The notes beneath the pieces are model-generated. The model saw nothing but the letters and a program-made list of their open reading frames with translations, ran no database searches and had not been told where the DNA came from. The position numbers and the translations under genes were made by a program. A DNA stretch of 64,000 nucleotides, taken from the NCBI RefSeq assembly GCF_001006485.1, contig NZ_JUET01000003.1:1-64000 (forward strand). Direction: 5' to 3'. The DNA comes from Tannerella forsythia (lineage in GTDB: Bacteria; Bacteroidota; Bacteroidia; Bacteroidales; Tannerellaceae). This document shows positions 17,056-26,326 of this stretch, piece by piece (positions within the stretch are counted from its first letter, which is position 1; every line of letters begins with the position of its first letter).

Positions 17056-18431
17056 AAACCTTGATCCGGAATGCCACGATCATCAACGAGGGGCGCTCAT
17101 ACATCGGTTCGGTGCTGATTGAAGGAGATTTTATTTCAGCAATTTACAAAGGAGAGAGCCTCCCTTCGGAGGCAGACATGAAAGGAGCGATGATCATGGA
17201 TGCTTCGGGGCAATGGTTGTTGCCCGGCGTGATTGACGATCAGGTACATTTTCGCGAACCGGGACTGACACACAAAGGCTGCATTGCCAGCGAAAGCCGT
17301 GCGGCCGTAGCCGGAGGAGTAACGACCTACATGGACATGCCCAATACGCAGCCTCAGACAGTCACCTTGTCCGAATGGGAATGGAAGATGCAACGTGCGG
17401 CTGAGACTTCTGTAGCTAATTATGCGTTTTTCTTCGGAGGCACAAACGATAATTTTACAGAAATTCACAAGCTTGATCAAACAAGGCTCCCCGGGTTGAA
17501 GTTATTCTTAGGCTCCTCGACCGGTAATATGTTAGTAGATCGTCCGGATACGCTACGTCGTTTTTTCGGAGAAACAGACCTGCTGATTGCTGTCCATGCA
17601 GAAAAAGAAGAGATCATCCGGCGCAACAAATCGTTTTACATCAACCTGTTTGGTGAGGAATTAGAAGCCTCTTTCCACTCCAAAATACGTGACGAAGAAT
17701 CGTGCTATGCTTCGTCGTCAGAGGCTGTAGAGTTAGCCGATAAATTGGGGACACGTCTGCATGTATTGCATCTGTCGACAGCGAAAGAACTTAAGCTGTT
17801 CGATAACAGCAAACCACTGGAAGAAAAAAAGATCACGGCCGAAGCCTGCATCCATCATTTATGGTTCTCCGACGAAGATTATGCGGCCTACGGTAATCGC
17901 ATCAAATGGAATCCATCCGTCAAAACCATGGCCGATCGCACAGCCTTACGTGCGGCTGTAGCGGACGACACGATTGATATTGTAGCAACCGATCACGCTC
18001 CACATCTGTTATCTGAAAAAGCGGGTTCGTGCCTTGTGGCGGCATCGGGAGGACCGATGGTACAACACTCGCTGACAGCCATGCTCGAATTGGCCTATCA
18101 AGGTGTCTTCACACCCGAAAAAATAGTGGAAAAGATGTCCCATCATCCGGCGAGCCTCTTCGGTATCGACCGCCGCGGATACATCCGTCCCGGATACTAT
18201 GCCGACCTTGTATTAGTCGATCCGGACACGACGTGGACTGTTTTACCCGAAAACAGCTTGTATCATTGCGGGTGGTCGCCCATGGAAGGGCAAATATTTC
18301 ATCATGCCGTTCAAAAGACTTTTGTCAACGGGGTTTTGGCTTACTGCAACGGACAAATCATTGATTCAGCACGGGGAATGGCTGTCAGATTCCACCGAAA
18401 TACGAGTAGTGAAAAAGGGTTTGGGAAATAA
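17052..18431 (+). CDS. pyrC: Dihydroorotase
   Basis: This 459-aa amidohydrolase of de novo pyrimidine synthesis forms dihydroorotate from carbamoyl-aspartate. The start at 17052 is set by the ATGA overlap with the upstream gene and by family length. Visible motifs are [13 protein letters not shown] (H66, R68), MPNTQP, a lysine in [11 protein letters not shown], histidines in AVHAEKE and LHLSTAKE, and ATDHAPH. The usual HxH metal pair reads QVH here, so the first histidine is glutamine. I recall the same QVHFREPG form in other Bacteroidetes enzymes. Confidence 0.9.
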   Translation: MKTLIRNATIINEGRSYIGSVLIEGDFISAIYKGESLPSEADMKGAMIMDASGQWLLPGVIDDQVHFREPGLTHKGCIASESRAAVAGGVTTYMDMPNTQPQTVTLSEWEWKMQRAAETSVANYAFFFGGTNDNFTEIHKLDQTRLPGLKLFLGSSTGNMLVDRPDTLRRFFGETDLLIAVHAEKEEIIRRNKSFYINLFGEELEASFHSKIRDEESCYASSSEAVELADKLGTRLHVLHLSTAKELKLFDNSKPLEEKKITAEACIHHLWFSDEDYAAYGNRIKWNPSVKTMADRTALRAAVADDTIDIVATDHAPHLLSEKAGSCLVAASGGPMVQHSLTAMLELAYQGVFTPEKIVEKMSHHPASLFGIDRRGYIRPGYYADLVLVDPDTTWTVLPENSLYHCGWSPMEGQIFHHAVQKTFVNGVLAYCNGQIIDSARGMAVRFHRNTSSEKGFGK

Positions 18432-18556
18432 ACAAGTCCCAAAACATGTTTTATAATATAATAATTTATTTGTGAATTAGTGTGATTCGCCGTTATTTTG
18501 CGTGTGATAACCTAAACAATCTTTTTGCCTTAGAAACTAATACCTATTAAAATCTT

Positions 18557-18597
18557 AGTAAAAGCAACTTTTGTAAAAAAGTTGCTTTTACTTTTTT
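18557..18597 (+). terminator. Rho-independent terminator after pyrC
   Basis: A perfect 16-bp stem has arms AGTAAAAGCAACTTTT (18557-18572) and AAAAGTTGCTTTTACT (18577-18592) with a GTAA loop. A T-run follows, reaching 18597. It lies 125 bp after the pyrC stop. Confidence 0.8.
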
Positions 18598-18733
18598 CTC
18601 CCTCGACCAAGTTTTCCAAAAACCTGCAAAATAATGACCGTTTCCTCCAATAGTTCCAACATTTTCTCTCTCTGTTTTTACGCATATAAAACTTAATCAT
18701 ACAACACTTTAACAATATCAAGCAAAAAAAATA

Positions 18734-18765
18734 TTTGTATAAAACAGACCAAACGCGTATATTTG
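18734..18765 (+). promoter_or_regulatory. Consensus promoter for the PD40 lipoprotein gene
   Basis: -33 TTTG (18734-18737), 20-bp spacer, -7 TATATTTG (18758-18765): both elements match the Bacteroidetes consensus. It points to a transcript starting near 18771 and so supports a start codon at 18829 and not only the downstream ATG at 18893. Confidence 0.7.
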
Positions 18766-18828
18766 AGGGATAACTGAAATCCGTAAAAAACAAATTAAAC
18801 ATTGGTAAAAATTAAATGATAAACAGTT

Positions 18829-19951
18829 ATGAATAAAATTGCGTCTTTTTTAATCAGCATGGGATGCCTTTTTACCTTGTTCCCAATGCGACATGGTTGA
18901 AAATCCGAACGACGAAACTCCTATCGTTCCCTCCTCGGATTATGCAAAAATAGCATTCCTTGCTCGAATCACTGACGGTAGTTCGGTACGGAGTCTCTGT
19001 ATTATGGATAAATCAGGAGGAGGATTGCGAAAAATAGTTGATAAAACAGTGGCATGTCAAAAGCCCGTGTGTTCTCACAGCAGGACAAAATTACTATTCG
19101 CTTCCGTCAATTTCAAAACGTGGACTAATCCGGACAATTCCGTTGGAATGAGTAGTGAATACGGATTGTATATCGTCAATACGGACGGTACAGGCCTCTC
19201 TTTAATCGATCATATAGGTCCAACCGAAGCGGCACAATTCGGCCATCTTGCCTGGTCGCCTGATGACAAGCAGATCGCGTATGTCAAGTATTCGGGTGAA
19301 GGCTTTAGAAAGCACGATTTGATCTTGTACAATATGACGGAAAATACGCGACAATCATTGAAAACAAAAGGTGATATATGCACGATGAGTTTTTCTCCGG
19401 ATGGAAAATATATGGCTTATTGCGCTTCGACGGAAGCCTGTCATTCTATTTATAAAATGGATATCAGCGGGGGCAACAGTCAATTGATTATTCATAATGG
19501 TTCTTCTCCGAAATGGTCTCCACAAGGAGATAAAATCGTATATTCTGCTCAAGGGAGCGAGGGAGAAGCGCAACTGTTTATAGCCGATAGTGATGGACGA
19601 AATCAGAAACAGCTTACTTTTACGGTCTCGCCACGAAAGTGGCCGGGTTGGCCCCCCCATGGAAATCAGAATCCACAATGGACACCGGACGGGCGTAAAA
19701 TCGTCTATGTGTCATGGGAAAATGCCAAACCTGAAATCTTTATTATGAATGTGGATGGCAGCAAACAGACTCGATTGACAAAGGCGGAATATCGAGATGA
19801 GAATCCTGAAATAACGCCGGACGGACAGTCTGTTTTATTTTCTTCGAGAAGAACTGATATGATGGACTTCGGCATCGTGATGATGTCATTGGACGGAAGC
19901 AATCAGAAAGTCCTCTCTCGTTCAGGAAACTATCCAGTTGTCTGTAAGTGA
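18829..19951 (+). CDS. TolB-like PD40 beta-propeller protein with frameshifted signal peptide
   Basis: The 352 codons from ATG 18893 encode a beta-propeller built of PD40/TolB-type blades (AWSPDDKQIAYV, SFSPDGKYMAYC, KWSPQGDKIVYS, QWTPDGRKIVYV, EITPDGQSVLFS). By itself that protein would lack an export signal. A leader, MNKIASFLISMGCLFTL, starts at 18829 but runs into TGA at 18898 in another frame. Removing one base between about 18854 and 18890, for instance in the T5 run 18869-18873, joins leader and propeller. So this is a frameshifted lipoprotein gene, a sequence error, or a switchable leader. Confidence 0.7.
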
Positions 19952-20194
19952 TAAAACATCTTTGTTGCCGAGGATAAGACAAAGAATGTCGGAAAGAATC
20001 GAGATGAGGAATGCGACAAAATATGAACTGTTTTTTTGAAGCTGAAAAAATCAACTTACCCCAATTAATTACCCGACTGAAAAATAAAGAGAAGCATGTG
20101 AGGATAGCATGAGGTTTTTCGTGTTCTCTCATCAAATCCTTAACATGCAAACAGACAACTGTATAAAAAAAACACGACCGGACAAAAAGTAAAA

Positions 20195-20243
20195 AATCAC
20201 TACATGTAGTGATTGTCGTAACAGACGTTTTTATATTCCTTTG
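20195..20243 (+). promoter_or_regulatory. 20-bp palindromic operator overlapping the -33 box of the TonB receptor promoter
   Basis: AATCACTACATGTAGTGATT (20195-20214) is a perfect palindrome. Its end overlaps a -33 TTG (20213-20215), which is 20 bp from TTCCTTTG (20236-20243), one mismatch from the -7 consensus. The arrangement suggests a dimeric regulator that blocks or recruits polymerase. The rest of the 310-bp gap 19952-20263 holds nothing else I recognise. Confidence 0.6.
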
Positions 20244-20263
20244 CAACTCAAAAAAGTTTAAGG

Positions 20264-22576
20264 ATGAAAAAATTTTATTGGCTGGTGTGGCTTGCGTGTA
20301 TGGGTATGTCGGTGGAGTCGGTATGGGCAGAGAAGGAGAATGTGCAACCCGATACGCTGAAAACGTATAATATCGATGAAATAGTCATCACTTCTTCGAT
20401 GAAAGAAACGAACGATCTACGCACGTTTCCGGGTGCCGTTTCTATCTTTACCCCCCAACAGATTAAAGGTCGTCAAATGCAATCGTTGAAAGATATTCGC
20501 TCGTTTGTTCCGAATTTGTATATTCCCGACTATGGGGCTAAACTGACATCGGCCATTTATATTCGAGGGGTTGGTGCACGAAGTAGCGGTCAAACAGTCG
20601 GTTTATATGTCGATCATGCTCCTTATCCGGATAAGAGCACTTTCGATTTTGAGTTGCCGGATATCCAGCGCATCGAGGTGTTGCGAGGTCCGCAAGGAAC
20701 CCTCTACGGCCGCAATGCCATGGGAGGGATTATCAACATACATACGCTTTCGCCCCTCCACTATCAGGGCACGAAGTTTTCGGTTTCGTATGGGAATTAC
20801 GGAGAGCTTCGTGTTAAAGGATCGCACTATATGAAGCCGGGACATTCGTTCGGATTATCGATAGGAGCATATTACAGTCGGAGGGATGGCTTTTTTGAAA
20901 ATGTTTACACAGGAAGAAAAGCCGACGACGAGAAAACAGCCGGCGGACATCTGAAACTGCACTGGCAGATCAATCCCCGTTTGAAAGCCCTTTATTCGCT
21001 CTCGGGTGAATATGCCGATCAAGGCGCTTTTCCTTACGGACTGTACGACGAAAAGACAGGAAACGTGGCATCGGTAAATATCAATGACCCTTCATCGTAT
21101 CGCCGGACAATGCTCAACCAAAGCCTTTCGCTAACACATGAAACGGAAAAAATCCTTTTCGCTTCGACGACCGGTTATCAGTACTTCGATGACGATATGA
21201 AGATGGATCAGGACTTTTCGCCGGCTTCGATTTTTGTATTGAATCAGCTACAGAAGCAGCATGCCGTCAGTCAGGAATTTTCTCTCAAGAACCGTAGCGG
21301 CAAGCACTATCAGTGGTCGATCGGAGTATACGGATTTTATACCGGCCTGCATACGGAAGCACCGGTCGAATTTAAAGAAGACGGCATCAAGAGAAATCTG
21401 CAATCTGTTTTCGACCGGTTGAAAACGATGAACCCGGAGATGCCCTCGCTCGTTATTACGGACAAATCCATCGATATGCCCAGCACGTTCGACATGCCGT
21501 CGTACGGCGCGGCATTGTATCATCAATCGACGTATAAAAACTTGTTCGTCGAAGGACTTTCGTTGACAGCGGGAATCCGGATCGATTATGAAAAGCAAAA
21601 ACTGCATTACAACGCCAAATCCAAAATGCACCTGACGATGCAAAAGCCACCCGGAATCCCCGAACCGAAAGATATCAGCAGCCTTTATCCCGCTTCGGTA
21701 GTCGACGAATCGATATCGTCGGACTTGTGGCAGGTACTGCCGAAGGTATCGATAAAATACGAGTGCTCTCCACGCACGATGACCTATCTCTCGGCATCGA
21801 AAGGATATAAAACGGGCGGATACAATGTACAAATGTCGGCCGACATCATGCAAGCCCGGATGCAGTATGATATGATGAACGTGTTCCGGAATTTTGTGCC
21901 GTCGATTCCGAAAACCGAACTGATGCCCGTTAAGGATGTGATCACATACCGTCCTGAGACGAGCTGGAATTACGAACTGGGAGTCAAAAGCGAGCTGATA
22001 CGCGATCATCTTCATGCCGAGCTCACCTTTTTCTATATGGATATCGAAGACCTGCAGGTTACGAAATTCGTGGCCAGCGGAAACGGACGTATCCTGACGA
22101 ATGCCGGAAAAGCCCGGAGTTACGGCGCAGAAGGATCATTACGCGCCGTTCTGACGCACACGCTCACTGCCGACCTGAACTACGGCTACACGCATGCTAC
22201 GTTTCGCAATTATCACGACGGACGTACCGATTTCGCCGGCCGTCGTATCCCATATACACCACGTCACACGTTCGGCATCGGTCTGCAATACGCTCAATCG
22301 TTGAAGCATTGCTGGATAGACCAATGCTTCGCAGCGGCACAATGTAACGGTGCGGGAGATATTTACTGGACGGAACAGAATGATATCTCGCAGAAATTTT
22401 ATGCTACCGTGCACGCACAAGCCGGCATACGCAAAGGCATCGTTTCGTTCGAGGTATGGGGAAAGAACCTGACGGATACGGACTATTCGGCTTTCTATTT
22501 CAAATCATTCGGCAAGTCGTTCATGCAAAAGGGCAGACCTTTGCAGCTCGGCATAAAACTTAACATTGCGTTTTAA
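20264..22576 (+). CDS. TonB-dependent outer-membrane receptor
   Basis: This 770-aa protein has a signal peptide (1-22). A plug domain (about 40-160) carries the TonB-box-like stretch YNIDEIVITSS and the conserved IRGVGARSSGQTVGLYVD and RIEVLRGPQGTLYGRNAMGG motifs. A 22-strand barrel ends in LGIKLNIAF. It lacks the carboxypeptidase-like N-terminal domain of SusC proteins, so it resembles siderophore-, cobalamin- or metal-type receptors; the ligand is unknown. It is followed 14 bp later by DUF4491. Confidence 0.9.
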   Translation: MKKFYWLVWLACMGMSVESVWAEKENVQPDTLKTYNIDEIVITSSMKETNDLRTFPGAVSIFTPQQIKGRQMQSLKDIRSFVPNLYIPDYGAKLTSAIYIRGVGARSSGQTVGLYVDHAPYPDKSTFDFELPDIQRIEVLRGPQGTLYGRNAMGGIINIHTLSPLHYQGTKFSVSYGNYGELRVKGSHYMKPGHSFGLSIGAYYSRRDGFFENVYTGRKADDEKTAGGHLKLHWQINPRLKALYSLSGEYADQGAFPYGLYDEKTGNVASVNINDPSSYRRTMLNQSLSLTHETEKILFASTTGYQYFDDDMKMDQDFSPASIFVLNQLQKQHAVSQEFSLKNRSGKHYQWSIGVYGFYTGLHTEAPVEFKEDGIKRNLQSVFDRLKTMNPEMPSLVITDKSIDMPSTFDMPSYGAALYHQSTYKNLFVEGLSLTAGIRIDYEKQKLHYNAKSKMHLTMQKPPGIPEPKDISSLYPASVVDESISSDLWQVLPKVSIKYECSPRTMTYLSASKGYKTGGYNVQMSADIMQARMQYDMMNVFRNFVPSIPKTELMPVKDVITYRPETSWNYELGVKSELIRDHLHAELTFFYMDIEDLQVTKFVASGNGRILTNAGKARSYGAEGSLRAVLTHTLTADLNYGYTHATFRNYHDGRTDFAGRRIPYTPRHTFGIGLQYAQSLKHCWIDQCFAAAQCNGAGDIYWTEQNDISQKFYATVHAQAGIRKGIVSFEVWGKNLTDTDYSAFYFKSFGKSFMQKGRPLQLGIKLNIAF

Positions 22577-22590
22577 AATCGGAAATCTTC

Positions 22591-22902
22591 ATGGAATTTC
22601 TTACTGCATACAACCTTTGGGGGTTAACAACAGGTATTTCAACGTTTCTTATTATCGGACTTTTTCATCCGATTGTCATCAAGGCTGAATATTATTTCGG
22701 TACGGGGTGCTGGTGGGCGTTTTTAGCGGCCGGACTCGCACTGACGGGAGTATCGGTTCTGCTCGACCATCTTTTCTTATCGACCTTGGCGGGAGTTGTC
22801 GCTTTTTCGTGCTTCTGGTCTATTATCGAGATTTTCGAACAAGCCCAACGTGTGAAAAAAGGCTGGTTCCCTGCCAATCCGAAACGGAAAAAGAAGAAGT
22901 AA
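22591..22902 (+). CDS. DUF4491 family membrane protein
   Basis: This 103-aa protein has three hydrophobic helices (about 12-30, 42-60, 62-82) and a basic tail (NPKRKKKK). The sequence NLWGLTTGISTFLIIGLFHPIVIKAE is distinctive of the DUF4491 family found widely in Bacteroidales and other gut or oral anaerobes. Its function is unknown. It is probably co-transcribed with the TonB receptor just upstream. Confidence 0.8.
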   Translation: MEFLTAYNLWGLTTGISTFLIIGLFHPIVIKAEYYFGTGCWWAFLAAGLALTGVSVLLDHLFLSTLAGVVAFSCFWSIIEIFEQAQRVKKGWFPANPKRKKKK

Positions 22903-23351
22903 TCCCATATTTGCAAAAGATTAACACAAGTTTCCAAGCCTAAGAGATATAATGCGTGCTTTTTATACGACTTGTCATCAAAACAACTTTGCCAACAGCT
23001 CGTTGTCAAAATTATGTTCTATAATATGAGAAAATTCTTCAAAATATCCTTGTTTTGTTTTATTTTTGCATCGGTATAATGCAGGAATAGTTTTTCTCAC
23101 ATCTTGTATTGGCCATGATAAATACAAAAAGATGGTTGTTCGAATGGTAAAATCGTACCCAGAAGATAAAGTATATATACATGAATCTCTGATTATATTG
23201 AGAAATATCGATTCGGAGGGGATCATCTTAACACTTGTAAAAAAGAACCGTATTTTCCACAATCGGCAAGTAAAGAGCATTCAACAATAAAAAATAAAGA
23301 GCACATATATTGAGAATAATAAGTTGTTTAACAAGTCTAAAAAATGAAAGA
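22903..23351. other. Intergenic region without a supported gene
   Basis: The region is 449 bp and AT-rich. A minus-strand frame (23280-22978) and a plus-strand frame with a TTG start (23066-23290) overlap each other. Neither has a ribosome-binding site or a family resemblance I know. A TATTTTTG box (23061-23068) may be a -7 element for the SusC gene but would leave a long leader of about 280 nt. Confidence 0.5.
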
Positions 23352-26306
23352 ATGAGAAAGCGGGAATCATTAAAGCTGATGAAGTGGGCGATGTTTATTT
23401 GGTTATGGACATTTCCCGTAAGTGTGTTTGCACAACAGATTACCGTTCGCGGTAATGTGAAAGATGTAAAAGGAGAGCCGTTAATCGGTGTTTCGGTTCT
23501 GATATCGGGTACCTCACTGGGTACGATTACGGATGTGGACGGAAACTTTACATTGAACAACGTGGCATCGGACGGAAAGTTGCATGTCTCGTATGTCGGT
23601 ATGCAATCCGAAACGATACCGGTAAATAACCGTACGGTGATTGAGGTTGTTATGAAAGAAGATATTGCGGCACTGCATGAGGTCGTCGTCGTAGGCTACG
23701 GTACGCAGGAGCGCCGCAACCTGACTTCAGCCGTAACGACCGTGACGAGTAAAGACTTTCTACAAGGCGCAGCCAATAACCCGTTACAGATGATAGACGG
23801 GAAAATACCGGGAGTGACAATCTCGAATTATGCTATTTCCGACCCGAACCGTAATCCGATGGATAACTTTCAGGTGCGCGGCTCTACGTCGTTTAAAGGG
23901 GGAAGTGCTCCGCTGGTGGTGGTAGACGGTATGCCCGGGGCAGACCTGAGACAGATCGCAAATCAAGATATCGAATCTATTACCGTGCTGAAAGACGGTT
24001 CGGCCGCAGCGATCTACGGATCACGTGCAGCAAATGGTGTCTTGCTGATTACGACCAAAAAGGGGAAAGCGGGCAAAGCTTCTATTTCGTACGATACTTA
24101 CATCGAACATGATAGAGTATACCGAAAACCCGATGTCCTGTCGGCCGAAGAGTTTCTGCAAAACAAGCGAGACGAAGACCGTGGCGCTCGCACCAATTGG
24201 TACGACGAACTGATCCGCAAAAATAATTTCGGACACACGCATCACATCTCATTGAGCGGAGGAGGCGAAAATGCAATCTACCGCATCTCGGCCGATTACA
24301 AAGACAAGAATGCGATCGACATTGCTTCTGCCAGACGCGAATACGGCGTACGTGCGAATTTTAATCATACTACGCTGGAAGGATTATTGAATATTATCGG
24401 TAACTTGTCGTATCGTACGACGAAGGAAGATTATACGGATTATAATGCTTTTTCTCAAGCTGTCAAACTCAACCCGACAATACCGGTGATGGATCCGAAA
24501 GATCCGGGCAAATATACTTTTCTGAAGGGATATGACACATGGAACCCCGTCGACAGGCTCAAAAACCGCGACAACTTCGGAAAAAACGATTACAGTACGA
24601 TCGATTTTACAGCCCGTTTGAATATACTTTCGAACTTGAATACGGAGTTGAAGGTGGCACGTCAGGGACGCTTCTTAAAACGTTACGAATGGTATCCGTC
24701 TACACATCAGGAATCGATATCCAACAGTCGTAAAGGACGCGCACGCCTTGAGTCCGAAAGATGGGAGGATTACACCCTCGAATGGATCACCAACTATTAC
24801 ACAACGATTCAGGATGTACATAATATCAAACTGATGGGGGGCTATTCTTATCAAGAATTTAACTGGGAAAAATACGGTGCTGAGAATATGGATTTTCCAT
24901 CGGATGCGTTGAAGTATAACAACCTCGGAACCGGCCAGTGGAACACGAAAGAAGGCCGTCTGGGAATGTGGTCGGAAAAAGAGAAAGAAAAGAACATAGC
25001 TTTTCTGGGACGTTTGAATTACGATTACAAAGACGTTCTTTTGTTGATGGCTTCGTTGCGTTACGAGGGAAGCAGCAAGTTCGGAAAAGATCATAAGTGG
25101 GGATTGTTCCCGGCGCTTTCGGCGGCATGGCGTTTAAGCAGTCTACCCATTTTTCAGCAAACGGAGATCGTGGATGATTTGAAACTGCGTCTGTCATACG
25201 GTGAGACGGGGCGCTCGAGTTTCCCACGCTATCGGTCGTTATCGCTTTACAGCGGATTCGGAAAATATTTGGATCGGAACGGACAATGGATTCAGGTTTG
25301 GGGACCGGGTAATAACTCTAACGCGAGCTTGCATTGGGAGAAACAGATCTCGTATAACCTGGGTGTGGACTATGCTCTGCTCGGACAACGTTTGTCGGGT
25401 AGCCTCGATTTTTTCCTTCGCAAAGGCAACGACTTGATCTATGAATATGATGTATCGGTACCGCCTTATCTGCATGATAAAATGTACACCAACGTGATTT
25501 CTACGAGTACACGCGGAGTAGAGTTAATGCTTAACTACAACGCTATTCAGACGAAGACATTCAATTACACGACGAACTTGAATGTGTCGTGGGCTAAAAC
25601 GCAAATCGACTCATGGTCGAACGACGAATTTAAAGGGGAAGACCGCGACGTGTATGATCTACCTTCGCCCGGTAATCCCGGACGTGCACAGATTCTCGGT
25701 GAGGGAATGGAGATCGGTACGTTCAGAGGTGGCCGGTATGCCGGTGTAAATGAAAAGGGTGAGATTATGATTTGGAAAGAAGGTATCGTAGGCGGAGAAA
25801 AGAAACTGGCTTCACAGAAAAACGATAAAGATCGTGTACCGCTCGGACATGGGATGCCTCGATGGGAAGTTTCTTGGGGACACACCGTTACGTATAAAAA
25901 CTTCGACTTGTCGCTCTTCTTCCGTGGGAAATTTGACTATAAGATTCTTAATCTGTATCAGATGTATTACGGTTTGACAGCTCAGCCTAAAGTGAATCTT
26001 ATCCGCGATGCCTATACACGCAACGCTGAGATTAAGGGAGAAAAGCAGATCGTCGATTATTTCCTTGAAAACGGCGACTACTTTAAACTCGATAACATTA
26101 CACTGGGATATACACCGAAAGTCAATTGCAAATACATTTCAAACCTGCGTATCTATGCTACGGCACGGAACGTATTTACCTTGACGAAATATTCCGGTAT
26201 CGACCCGGCAGGGGTAAATATCGTCGGGCTGGAGCCGGGGATCGGCAATTTGGATGTTTATCCTTCTACCACGAATCTTTCGTTCGGTATTCAAATTTCA
26301 TACTAA
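23352..26306 (+). CDS. SusC/RagA family TonB-linked outer-membrane protein
   Basis: This 984-aa protein starts at ATG 23352. It has a signal peptide ending VSVFAQ, a carboxypeptidase-D-like domain (about 30-105, ITVRGNVKDVKGEPLIGVSV), and the SusC plug signature with LHEVVVVGYGTQERRNLTSAV, SIESITVLKDGSAAAIYG-type and GVLLITTKKGK motifs. A barrel ends NLSFGIQISY. SusC proteins import glycans or peptides together with the lipoprotein SusD encoded 20 bp downstream. No degrading enzyme is adjacent, so the nutrient cannot be predicted. Confidence 0.93.
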   Translation: MRKRESLKLMKWAMFIWLWTFPVSVFAQQITVRGNVKDVKGEPLIGVSVLISGTSLGTITDVDGNFTLNNVASDGKLHVSYVGMQSETIPVNNRTVIEVVMKEDIAALHEVVVVGYGTQERRNLTSAVTTVTSKDFLQGAANNPLQMIDGKIPGVTISNYAISDPNRNPMDNFQVRGSTSFKGGSAPLVVVDGMPGADLRQIANQDIESITVLKDGSAAAIYGSRAANGVLLITTKKGKAGKASISYDTYIEHDRVYRKPDVLSAEEFLQNKRDEDRGARTNWYDELIRKNNFGHTHHISLSGGGENAIYRISADYKDKNAIDIASARREYGVRANFNHTTLEGLLNIIGNLSYRTTKEDYTDYNAFSQAVKLNPTIPVMDPKDPGKYTFLKGYDTWNPVDRLKNRDNFGKNDYSTIDFTARLNILSNLNTELKVARQGRFLKRYEWYPSTHQESISNSRKGRARLESERWEDYTLEWITNYYTTIQDVHNIKLMGGYSYQEFNWEKYGAENMDFPSDALKYNNLGTGQWNTKEGRLGMWSEKEKEKNIAFLGRLNYDYKDVLLLMASLRYEGSSKFGKDHKWGLFPALSAAWRLSSLPIFQQTEIVDDLKLRLSYGETGRSSFPRYRSLSLYSGFGKYLDRNGQWIQVWGPGNNSNASLHWEKQISYNLGVDYALLGQRLSGSLDFFLRKGNDLIYEYDVSVPPYLHDKMYTNVISTSTRGVELMLNYNAIQTKTFNYTTNLNVSWAKTQIDSWSNDEFKGEDRDVYDLPSPGNPGRAQILGEGMEIGTFRGGRYAGVNEKGEIMIWKEGIVGGEKKLASQKNDKDRVPLGHGMPRWEVSWGHTVTYKNFDLSLFFRGKFDYKILNLYQMYYGLTAQPKVNLIRDAYTRNAEIKGEKQIVDYFLENGDYFKLDNITLGYTPKVNCKYISNLRIYATARNVFTLTKYSGIDPAGVNIVGLEPGIGNLDVYPSTTNLSFGIQISY

Positions 26307-26326
26307 TCTTATAAAACAGAATTACC

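Noticed and set aside
22978-23290. Overlapping open frames on both strands between DUF4491 and SusC
   Set aside because: They overlap each other, have poor starts and no recognisable domains.
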